From: Pseudomonadota bacterium
GTDB lineage: Bacteria > Pseudomonadota > Alphaproteobacteria > Sphingomonadales > Sphingomonadaceae
DNA: 13,698 bases
Assembly: GCA_023433305.1 (NCBI GenBank)
Contig: JAEZCZ010000076.1
Coordinates: 1 to 13,698, forward strand
Reading direction: 5' to 3'
Made by a program: the position numbers and the translations under genes. The notes beneath the pieces were generated by a model. That model had not been told where the DNA came from and made no database searches. It worked only from the letters and a program-made list of their open reading frames with translations. Each line of letters opens with the position of its first letter. Positions within the stretch are counted from its first letter, which is position 1. This document shows, piece by piece, positions 1 to 6,334 of the stretch.

Positions 1-84
1 GAAATACTGGATGATCGTGCCGGGCTCGGGGCCTTCGTAGAGGATCTTGGCCTTGCCTTCGTAAAGCTGGCGACGGCGGGACAT
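1..84 (-). CDS. purC: SAICAR synthase PurC, amino-terminal fragment (cut by window edge)
   Basis: Read on the minus strand from the ATG at 84-82, the 28 visible codons begin MSRRRQLYEGKAKIL and continue with YEGPEPGTIIQYF. This is the typical start of phosphoribosylaminoimidazole-succinocarboxamide synthase, the cytosolic purine-synthesis enzyme that joins aspartate to CAIR using ATP. The lysines in the EGKAKIL segment belong to the conserved amino-terminal nucleotide-binding strand of the family. A Shine-Dalgarno sequence AAGGTG lies at 96-91, six bases before the ATG, which supports this start. The rest of the gene lies left of the window. It is a core housekeeping gene, so the accessory cluster starts to its right. 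The identification is confident despite the short length because these first residues are highly conserved. Confidence 0.9.
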   Translation of the reverse strand, partial: MSRRRQLYEGKAKILYEGPEPGTIIQYF

Positions 85-100
85 GGGCTGCACCTTGCTG

Positions 101-157
101 CGTTGAAAAACAATCGCCCCGGCGACACGAAGCAGTGGCTTCGTTCGGGCCGGGGCG
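101..157 (-). terminator. Terminator-like hairpin with T-run in the purC leader (possible attenuator)
   Basis: On the minus strand the outer arms CGCCCCGGC (157-149) and GCCGGGGCG (123-115) pair over nine bases. An inner stem, ACGAAGC (144-138) with GCTTCGT (133-127), is closed by a four-base loop. An asymmetric internal loop separates the two stems. The hairpin is followed directly by ATTGTTTTTC (114-105), so it has the form of a rho-independent terminator. It points towards purC, whose Shine-Dalgarno and ATG follow within 30 bases. It could be an attenuator, a 5' stabilising hairpin, or the leftover terminator of a former upstream neighbour. Confidence 0.65.
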
Positions 158-167
158 CGCGAGCGGG

Positions 168-196
168 CCTATACACGGCGCGCGGGCGCAAGGCAA
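168..196 (-). promoter_or_regulatory. Candidate sigma-70-type promoter for purC
   Basis: On the minus strand, TTGCCT (196-191) and TATAGG (173-168) are separated by exactly 17 bases and match four of six consensus bases each. Transcription would start near 161, immediately before the hairpin at 157-115, giving a purC leader of roughly 75 bases. This is a pattern match only; no start-site data are available. Confidence 0.4.
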
Positions 197-257
197 TCAG
201 CCGAGCCAAGACCGCAGAAATACGCGGCTTACTGACACTCCTGCAAATGACTCGCAA

Positions 258-286
258 TTGACGGCCTCCGGCTCGAAGCCTAACGG
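258..286 (+). promoter_or_regulatory. Weak candidate promoter for the first TonB-dependent receptor
   Basis: TTGACG (258-263) is a good -35 match and is followed after 17 bases by TAACGG (281-286), which is a poor -10 match. Placement is sensible, about 28 bases before the chosen ATG at 315, but the -10 element is weak and the call is tentative. Confidence 0.25.
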
Positions 287-314
287 ACCGCGCAACGAGA
301 ATATGGGGGTCTGC

Positions 315-3300
315 ATGAACCACTCGGGGATGCGCGCCGTCGCATCGCACCTCGCGCTCGCGACAGCCGCTTTCTGGAGTGAGGCGGCTGCGGCCCAGGC
401 CGAGGACGCGCGCCAGATCGTGGTCACCGGCACGCTGATCGCGGGGAGCCGCGAAGATGCGCCCGCGCCGGTCGACGTGATCGGCGCCGACGAGCTGGAG
501 GCGCAGGGCAACCCGTCGATGCTCGAGCTTACCAAGCGGATGCCGGCCTCGGCCGGTGTGCTCGGGGACGCGAGCCAGTTCGACATACGCAGCCAGTTCA
601 ACGAAGGCGTCGCCTCGGTCAACCTGCGCGGGCTCGGGCCGCAGCGCACGCTGGTGCTTCTGAACGGCAAGCGCGTGGTGGCTACGGGATCGGGCAACCT
701 GCCGCTGGTCGACGTCAATTTGATCCCGGCGGGCGCGATCGGGCGGATCGAAATCCTCAAGGACGCGGCGGCGGCGACCTACGGCTCCGACGCGATCGCG
801 GGGGTGGTCAACTTCCTCACCCGCACCGACCAGGACGGATTCCTGGCCTCGGCGGATTATCGCTGGGTCGACGGTTCAGAGGGTGACTGGAACGCGGCGC
901 TCTCGTGGGGCGGAAATGTGGGGCCTGCGCGGATTCTGATCTCCGGCGGGTACCAGCACCGCGGCGAGTTAACGACGCTCGACCGGGACTTCTCGTACCT
1001 TCCATATGCCGCCAACCCGCAAGGCGGATGGTCGGGCGGCGGCGCGCCGGGCAACTTCGATTTCGACGCCACGCTCAACGGAGTGCGGTTCGACGCGGAC
1101 GAGGGCTGCGAGGCGGTCGGCGGGTTTCGCTCGCTGCCGGGCTCGAGCGCGGACTTGTGCCAGTCGCAGTATCTCGGCTTCACGAACCTGGTCGAGCCTG
1201 AAGACCGCTGGCAGGCGTTCGCGGACGTCGCCATGGACCTGTCGGACGACGCCACGCTGCGGCTGACCGGGCTATATGGCCGGACCGAGACGGTGCTGAC
1301 GACTTCGCCGAGCTACCTGCCGACGATCGCCCCATCCGCCAACGCAGCGTTCGGCGGATCGGGCTTGTTCGTGATCCCGCAATACGCGCCGGCGCTCATC
1401 GACTACTGCGCGCGGTTCGGCGCGGCTTCGGGGTGCGCGACCGACGCGAGCGGCACTCCGCAGGCCCCAGCGCTCGCCTATCCGGTGCGCTTCCGGCCCG
1501 TTCTGCTGGGCGGCAATGCGATGTTCGACAACAACCGGCAGACCTCGGTGTTGCCGCGCAGCTCGGACATGTACCAGTTCACCGGCGAACTGGCCTACGA
1601 CATAGGGCCGGCGATCGATCTGGTGGCCGGCCTGACCTACTCCGAATACGACCGCTATTTCGAAGGCGGCGACAGCTTCGTCGACCTGCTGCAGAACGCG
1701 CTGGCGGGCTTCGGGGGCGAGAGCTGCGCCTATGCGACGCCGCAATCGCGGGTCGGACTGAGCGCGGCGGAGATCGCGGCGCTTGCCGGCACCGACGGCT
1801 GCCATTTCTTCAACCCGTTCTCGACCGGAATCTCAGCAAACGCCGTGACCGGGCAGGTCAACCCCAACTATGCCGGTACGAGCAATCCGTTGGGGTTCGA
1901 CCTGACCCCCGGCGCTGGCTTGATCAACGACGCTGCGACGATCGACGATTTCTATACAATCATCCAGCGCAAGGCGAACACGCGGCAATGGGTCGGCGAT
2001 GTCGTCCTCTCCGGCGATTCCGGCATCTCCCTGCCCGGTGGCGAGATCGGTTTCGCAGTCGGGGCGCAGTATCGGCGCGATGCCTATGCGCGCACCTATG
2101 GCGCGACGAACAACCTCGATGCCTATCCATGCGCGGGTTCGATCCTCAATCCGGCCGCGACCTGCAACCCGGAGACGGGGCCGATCGGCTTCCTCGGGTC
2201 GAACCGCGATGTCGATGTGAAGGGCGACGTCTGGGCGGTGTTCACGGAGCTGCAGCTTCCGGTGACCGATTGGATCCAGGCGCAGCTTTCAGCGCGGTAC
2301 GAAGATTACGGCGGCACGATCGGATCGACGTTCGATCCGCAGGCACGCGTGAAGATAGAGGTGACCGACTGGCTGGCGCTGCGCGGCGGGATGGGCACCA
2401 CCTTCCGGGGGCCGCCGCCGCAGACGGTATCGTCGGACCTGGTGATCCTGACCTTTATCGGCGGCGCGTTCCGCGCGGTGGACGTGCTTGGAAATCGCGA
2501 TCTCAGGCCGGAAAGCGCAACGACCTACAACGCGGGAGTGCTGCTCGATCGCGACGGTTTGCGCGCGAGCGTGGACTTCTGGCGCTACGATTTCGAGGGA
2601 CCGATCGAGAGCGAGCCGGTTAGCGGCATGGTCGCGGCGCTGTTCGGCGCGACCGGGGCGGCCAATTGCGGCGATCCGGCCTATGCTGGACTACAGGCTC
2701 GCTTCACGTTCTCGGGCGGAGTGTGCTCGGCAGCGAACGTCCAAAGGCTGGCCACTTACGCGTTCAATTCGGCCGACGTCTCGACGAGCGGGATCGACTT
2801 CCAGGCTAGCTACGACGCAGAACTCGGTGGAGCTCGGACGCAGGTCGGCGTGTCGGGCAGCTATGTGATCGAGTACGAGGTCGACGATGTCGTGGTCGAA
2901 GGCATCCCAGTGCAGCCCTCCTTCGATGCCGCCGGTCTGCTCAACTACCAGACCACCGCTTACCCGCTGCCGCAATGGAAGGGCCAGGCTTGGCTGCAGA
3001 GCTCGTTCGGAGATCATTCGATGCGGCTGCAGGTGAATTACGTCGACAGCTACGAGGACCAGCGCGGCGCCGATGTGTTCGGTCCCAATGCGGCGGCGCT
3101 CGCCGGAGCGAGCGTGACCGAAGGGAAAGTAATCGAAAGCTACGCCACCGTGGATGCGACGTGGCGTTGGCAGGCGCTCGATCGCACCGCGCTGTCGGTG
3201 GCGTTGTTCAACCTGTTGGACGAAGAGCCGCCTTTCGCGAGGCTCGACCAAAACTTCGATCCGTTCACCGCGAGCCCGCTTGGCTTCACGGCGAAGCTGG

Positions 3301-3320
3301 GAGTGAGCCAGGCGTTCTAG
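315..3320 (+). CDS. TonB-dependent outer-membrane receptor (1001 aa, cysteine-rich loops)
   Basis: The product is an outer-membrane active transporter energised by TonB-ExbB-ExbD. A signal peptide covers about residues 1-29 (ending AQA), followed by a TonB-box-like IVVTG at 35-39. A plug domain runs from about 47 to 168, with the family signature RIEILKDAAAATYGSDAIAG, and a long beta-barrel ends in phenylalanine. There is no STN signalling domain, so no FecIR-type sigma regulation is implied. Five cysteine pairs lie in probable extracellular loops, including a GCHFFNPF segment common in large proteobacterial receptors of this type. The ATG at 315 was chosen because the signal peptide starts there and GGGGGT precedes it by four bases. 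An in-frame ATG at 303 is possible, and the frame stays open to 135 without looking coding. The signal peptide core is unusual in holding Trp21 and Glu23. The transported substrate is unknown. Confidence 0.9.
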   Translation: MNHSGMRAVASHLALATAAFWSEAAAAQAEDARQIVVTGTLIAGSREDAPAPVDVIGADELEAQGNPSMLELTKRMPASAGVLGDASQFDIRSQFNEGVASVNLRGLGPQRTLVLLNGKRVVATGSGNLPLVDVNLIPAGAIGRIEILKDAAAATYGSDAIAGVVNFLTRTDQDGFLASADYRWVDGSEGDWNAALSWGGNVGPARILISGGYQHRGELTTLDRDFSYLPYAANPQGGWSGGGAPGNFDFDATLNGVRFDADEGCEAVGGFRSLPGSSADLCQSQYLGFTNLVEPEDRWQAFADVAMDLSDDATLRLTGLYGRTETVLTTSPSYLPTIAPSANAAFGGSGLFVIPQYAPALIDYCARFGAASGCATDASGTPQAPALAYPVRFRPVLLGGNAMFDNNRQTSVLPRSSDMYQFTGELAYDIGPAIDLVAGLTYSEYDRYFEGGDSFVDLLQNALAGFGGESCAYATPQSRVGLSAAEIAALAGTDGCHFFNPFSTGISANAVTGQVNPNYAGTSNPLGFDLTPGAGLINDAATIDDFYTIIQRKANTRQWVGDVVLSGDSGISLPGGEIGFAVGAQYRRDAYARTYGATNNLDAYPCAGSILNPAATCNPETGPIGFLGSNRDVDVKGDVWAVFTELQLPVTDWIQAQLSARYEDYGGTIGSTFDPQARVKIEVTDWLALRGGMGTTFRGPPPQTVSSDLVILTFIGGAFRAVDVLGNRDLRPESATTYNAGVLLDRDGLRASVDFWRYDFEGPIESEPVSGMVAALFGATGAANCGDPAYAGLQARFTFSGGVCSAANVQRLATYAFNSADVSTSGIDFQASYDAELGGARTQVGVSGSYVIEYEVDDVVVEGIPVQPSFDAAGLLNYQTTAYPLPQWKGQAWLQSSFGDHSMRLQVNYVDSYEDQRGADVFGPNAAALAGASVTEGKVIESYATVDATWRWQALDRTALSVALFNLLDEEPPFARLDQNFDPFTASPLGFTAKLGVSQAF

Positions 3321-3326
3321 CGGACG

Positions 3327-3346
3327 GGCGGCTTCAAGCGCCTTTT
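3327..3346 (+). terminator. Probable intrinsic terminator after the first receptor gene
   Basis: Seven bases after the TAG stop, GGCG-G-CT pairs with AG-CGCC (3327-3342) as a six-pair GC-rich stem with one bulged G and a three-base loop. It is followed by TTTT (3343-3346). The stem is short, but position and T-run fit a rho-independent terminator. Confidence 0.5.
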
Positions 3347-3601
3347 CGTCGCAGGCATCGGCTGCACGGGTGAACGATGCTCTCGAGGAAGAAGGGGTAT
3401 CGTTCCGCGCGATGCATTCGCCGCGTGAAAGCGTGGCAAGGACGGCGGCAATGTGGCGCTATCATCGATTGATATCACCTGCGGTGTCCTGATCGGGTCT
3501 ATGGGCGGTCCGCGTCCGCCTGATGTTGGTGCGCGACAGGACGGCCGAGTTGCTCGGTCCGGCTCTTGGATGCGTTCACGACCCGGTGGCGGGATGACGG
3601 C
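3347..3601. other. Convergent intergenic region between receptor and wrbA 3' ends
   Basis: No convincing gene is seen. The stretch holds an AT-richer pocket at 3460-3477, with TATCA-TCGAT-TGATA and the perfect palindrome TGATATCA. It also holds a hairpin at 3542-3561 (CGG-CCGAG, loop TTG, CTCGG-T-CCG, one bulge), about 40 bases past the wrbA stop. That hairpin could end wrbA transcription but lacks a T-run. A frame at 3307-3489 has a faintly protein-like segment, described under rejected items. Confidence 0.4.
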
Positions 3602-4204
3602 TCACGAGGTGAGTTTGGCGGCGGTTTCGGCGACGCGGCGGCCGAGGTAGCGGGCCCCGTCGAGGTCGATCTGGCTCGGCTGGCGCGATCCATCGCTGTT
3701 GGCGATCGTGGTGGCGCCATAGGGCGCGCCGCCCTTGACCTCCTCGGAGCCGTTCTGCGCAGCGAAGTTGTAATCCAGGCCCACGATGGTGCAGCCCATG
3801 TGCAGCAGGTTGGTGAGGACCGAGAACAGGGTGGTTTCCTGACCGCCGTGCTGCGCCGCGGTTGACGCAAACGCGGCGCCGACCTTGCCGACCAATGCGC
3901 CCTTCATCCAGAGTCCGCCGGTCTGATCCCAGAACGAGGCCATCTGGCTCGACATACGGCCGTAGCGGGTCGGCGTGCCGACGACGATGCCGTCGTAGGC
4001 CTCGAGCGCGGCGGGGCCATCGATAACGGCGTGGCTCTCGTTGGCGCTGAAGCCTGCCGCCTCGACCACTTCGGGCGGAGCGGTTTCGGGGACGCGGCGG
4101 ATGTCGCATTCGTGGCCGGCATCCCGCACGCCTTCCGCCACCGCCTCGGCCATTTGCGCGATGTGTCCGTAGGACGAGTAGTAGAGCACGAGGACGCGAG
4201 CCAT
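3602..4204 (-). CDS. wrbA: WrbA, NAD(P)H:quinone oxidoreductase (flavodoxin-like)
   Basis: The 200-residue product matches the full length of WrbA, a tetrameric cytosolic FMN enzyme that reduces quinones by two electrons and so limits semiquinone and oxidative damage. The amino terminus MARVLVLYYSSYGHIAQMA contains the FMN phosphate loop (residues 10-15). GTPTRYG (76-82), DQTGGLW (93-99), STAAQHGGQ (114-122) and GGAPYGATT (158-166) are family signatures, as is DGSRQPSQ near the end. The ATG at 4204 is preceded by GAAAGG (4218-4213) with an eight-base spacer. The upstream in-frame extension has no coding character. The gene starts 19 bases after the stop of the lipoprotein gene on the same strand, so the two are almost surely co-transcribed. 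In this setting it may reduce quinones from a catabolic pathway, which is inference. Confidence 0.95.
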   Translation of the reverse strand: MARVLVLYYSSYGHIAQMAEAVAEGVRDAGHECDIRRVPETAPPEVVEAAGFSANESHAVIDGPAALEAYDGIVVGTPTRYGRMSSQMASFWDQTGGLWMKGALVGKVGAAFASTAAQHGGQETTLFSVLTNLLHMGCTIVGLDYNFAAQNGSEEVKGGAPYGATTIANSDGSRQPSQIDLDGARYLGRRVAETAAKLTS

Positions 4205-4223
4205 GGCGTAATCCTTTCGGGGG

Positions 4224-5165
4224 TCAGGGGAGGAGGAACGCGCGAATGATGAACGGGCCGGGGTCCTTATCGCGCAGGGCCGGATCGAACAGATAGTTGA
4301 TCTTGCCTTCGGTGGCGTAGCCGATGCGGCCAACATGCGTAACGCCGGGCGAGGAATCGAGGCCGGTCTTCACCGCCGTGATGACCGCATTTTCGCCCTT
4401 GATATCAACGTAGGTAACGCGGTTGCCGGGACCCTCAGCCTGGAGGAAGCGGTTGCCCGATACGGGCCGCAGCGCGTCGGGGCCGTTGATCGGTTCCGAC
4501 AGGGCGAGCGTGGTGAGGCCAGCGTAAGCCGCGCCGTTGCGGTCGACCCGCTGGACCGTGTGCTGTCGCACGTTGTTGATGTACATCGTGCCGTCCCCGG
4601 AAAAGGCGATCCCGTCGATCCCGACGAGTGCCGGATCGGCGGCAAAGAGGGCCAGCTCCGACGCGCCAGGGGTGAGAGAGAAGATGCGGCCGCCGGCGGT
4701 GTCGGTGACGAAGGCCGTGCCATCCGCGGCTACCGCGATGTCGTTGCAGGCGGCTGGACCGGCGGGGAAATCGAAGCTCGCTTTGAAAGCGCCGGTGGCG
4801 AGATCGAAGGTCTTGACCCCAGAGGTCGCTCCGGCGGGGGCGGGGCCGCCGAAGGGCGGGTTGTTGCAGGCCCAGAGCAGTCCGTGTGCATCGTCGGCGA
4901 GCACGCCGAACAGCGAGGTCAGGCCATTCGCGGCGTCCGGCCTGATCCACGCCTCCGCCTTCTGTGATCCGGCGGGGGCCCGGTAGATCGTGCCGCCGAC
5001 GCTGCTGACGTAGATGTTCCCGGCACCGTCGGAGGTGATGCTTTCAGGGTGGATCCGGCTTCCCTCGATCGCGATGTCCGCAGGGGCCTGCGCGCTGGTG
5101 ACCGTGGTGCAACCACCAAGAGTCGCGAGGACGAGCGTCGCGCCGGCCAGCCTCGTTACGAACAT
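4224..5165 (-). CDS. Lipoprotein with SMP-30/gluconolactonase-like beta-propeller
   Basis: The 313-residue product begins with a lipoprotein signal; the lipobox LGGC puts the lipidated cysteine at residue 19. The rest is a run of beta-propeller blades of SMP-30/NHL type, with repeats such as SDGAGNIYV (45-53), AADGTAFVTD (147-156) and FSGDGTMYINN (188-198). Candidate metal ligands by family analogy are Glu41, Asn141-Asp142 and Asp230. Family members hydrolyse lactones or sugar-derived esters, but many propellers of this kind only bind ligands, so the activity is unproven. A strong Shine-Dalgarno GGAGGAGG (5178-5171) five bases before the ATG fixes the start; the frame extends to 5222 without coding character. 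It lies 84 bases downstream of araC and 19 bases upstream of wrbA, in an apparent operon. The membrane it is anchored to cannot be decided safely. Confidence 0.8.
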   Translation of the reverse strand: MFVTRLAGATLVLATLGGCTTVTSAQAPADIAIEGSRIHPESITSDGAGNIYVSSVGGTIYRAPAGSQKAEAWIRPDAANGLTSLFGVLADDAHGLLWACNNPPFGGPAPAGATSGVKTFDLATGAFKASFDFPAGPAACNDIAVAADGTAFVTDTAGGRIFSLTPGASELALFAADPALVGIDGIAFSGDGTMYINNVRQHTVQRVDRNGAAYAGLTTLALSEPINGPDALRPVSGNRFLQAEGPGNRVTYVDIKGENAVITAVKTGLDSSPGVTHVGRIGYATEGKINYLFDPALRDKDPGPFIIRAFLLP

Positions 5166-5198
5166 CGCATCCTCCTCCGGGCCGCCGGTCGTTCGGCG

Positions 5199-5240
5199 CT
5201 TTCCAGGCCCTGATAGGGACAAAGGATGGCCGCTGGAAAG
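5199..5240 (-). promoter_or_regulatory. Inverted repeat overlapping a candidate promoter of the lipoprotein-wrbA operon
   Basis: CTTTCCAG (5199-5206) and its exact complement CTGGAAAG (5233-5240) form an eight-base inverted repeat with centres 34 bp apart, about three helical turns. Read on the minus strand, TTTCCA (5239-5234) and TATCAG (5215-5210), 18 bases apart, make a plausible -35/-10 pair. One arm then covers the -35 and the other sits at about the start site. A shorter palindrome CCCT-GAT-AGGG (5208-5218) lies between the arms. This suits an operator, possibly for the adjacent AraC-family protein. The link is inference. Confidence 0.4.
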
Positions 5241-5249
5241 TGTTTCGCC

Positions 5250-6233
5250 TCAGTTGAGGCGCCACTGCCCTGGCGTGCAGGCATAGCGGCGCTTGAACGC
5301 GCGAGTGAAATGGGCGGCGTCCTCGAAGCCGTTGGCGAATGCGATTTGCGCGGCGGTCATGCCCGCACGCCGGTCGTCGCGCAGGTCGGCTGCGGCGCGT
5401 TCGAGACGGCGGTTCCACAAGTGCTCGCAGATCGAGCGGCCCACGGCATCTCGCATAAGCTGATCGAGGCGGCGGCGGCTGATGCGCTGATCGTGCGCAA
5501 CATCTTCCGCCGAGAGCCCCGCGACATGTAGGTTCAGCTCGATGAAGTCGAACGCGCGGCGTACGCGCCAGTCGCGACGCTCTGGCTGGCTTGAGATCGG
5601 GCCCGCCACCCCGAGCATGTGCAGGACAGCGTCCATCATCGCCGCCCGCTGCAAGTCGCCGAGCAGCGGCGCGTCGGCAAACAGGCGGCCGAGCGTTTCG
5701 GCGAGAAGGCGCGTACCGGGTTCGCAGCCCGGGAGCGGCCTCGCATAGAGCCGCTCGAGCTGCGGGTGGCGGCTGAGCGTGGCAGCCCTCGGAAGACGCA
5801 GGAACAGAATGCCGCTGCTCTCTTCCCCGACCATGCGGAAGCCACTCGATTCGTCGATCAGGCAGATGTCGCCCTCAGCTAGCTCGCATTGCCGGCCGTG
5901 CTGGCTGACGCGCGTCGAGCCGCGCGACTGGACCATCAATGAGAGATGGGGGGAGGCCCCGCCGACGCGCGGTGGACGGTAGGAGACCTCGACCGGAGCG
6001 GATTCGATCGCGAACAGCTCGCCGGCGCCCATCTTGTAGCGGTTGATCGTGCCGAGCTGCGGGACCTGGGTCGCGGCCAGCTTGAGCGAGAGCCCGGGGA
6101 AAGTGTTCGAGGCGGCACCCGACCACATGACCGCGCGGCGCTCGCTTTCGATTTCGCGCAGGTCGATCAGCGGGGCCGCGGCTTCGGTGCAGCGATTTCC
6201 AGCCCGGGCAAGCAAGTTTGCCATCTCGGTCAA
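5250..6233 (-). CDS. AraC-family transcriptional regulator (AraC_binding_2-type sensor domain)
   Basis: The 327-residue product has an amino-terminal cupin-like ligand-binding region (about 35-200) of the AraC_binding_2 type and a carboxy-terminal double helix-turn-helix (222-327). The first helix-turn-helix lies near 240-262 (LSAEDVAHDQRISRRRLDQL). The second is at 292-325, with the family signature IAFANGFEDAAHFTRAFKRR and the ending TPGQWR. It should bind DNA and respond to a small molecule. The start appears to be TTG at 6233: GGGAG (6244-6240) lies six bases upstream and an in-frame TGA sits just before. ATG at 6224 is the alternative, with a long 15-base spacer. The gene is divergent from the second receptor (101 bases apart) and upstream of the lipoprotein-wrbA pair. 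Control of one or both is likely but not shown. Confidence 0.9.
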   Translation of the reverse strand: MTEMANLLARAGNRCTEAAAPLIDLREIESERRAVMWSGAASNTFPGLSLKLAATQVPQLGTINRYKMGAGELFAIESAPVEVSYRPPRVGGASPHLSLMVQSRGSTRVSQHGRQCELAEGDICLIDESSGFRMVGEESSGILFLRLPRAATLSRHPQLERLYARPLPGCEPGTRLLAETLGRLFADAPLLGDLQRAAMMDAVLHMLGVAGPISSQPERRDWRVRRAFDFIELNLHVAGLSAEDVAHDQRISRRRLDQLMRDAVGRSICEHLWNRRLERAAADLRDDRRAGMTAAQIAFANGFEDAAHFTRAFKRRYACTPGQWRLN

Positions 6234-6334
6234 CGCTCACTCCCAGTGCAGGCGATATGAAACGGGGGACCCTGGTATCCGTCCGCAAGAGAGACGGGCC
6301 CACTCGCGCTGGTCAAGGGGAGAGACTGATCATC
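6234..6334. promoter_or_regulatory. Divergent araC/receptor control region
   Basis: This 101-base gap must hold the promoters for araC (minus) and the second receptor (plus), unless they lie inside the coding regions. On the minus strand TTGACC (6316-6311) is a good -35 match, but nothing like a -10 lies 16-18 bases on. On the plus strand GATATGAAA (6254-6262) resembles a -10 without a -35. GGGGAGAG (6317-6324), ten bases before the ATG at 6335, serves as the receptor's ribosome binding site. No clear operator repeat is seen. Confidence 0.4.

Noticed and set aside
1433..2623. Plus-strand open frame of about 396 codons inside the first receptor gene
   Set aside because: Out-of-frame shadow of the receptor, Arg-rich, with no start signal and no domain.
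3307..3489. Possible gene remnant in the region after the first receptor; the frame reads ARVNDALEEEGVSFRAMHSP
   Set aside because: The segment vaguely recalls the start of YbaK/prolyl-tRNA-editing-like proteins, but it is only some 40 codons, has no good start or ribosome site, and the likeness fades after about 20 residues. Not supportable as a pseudogene without a database search.
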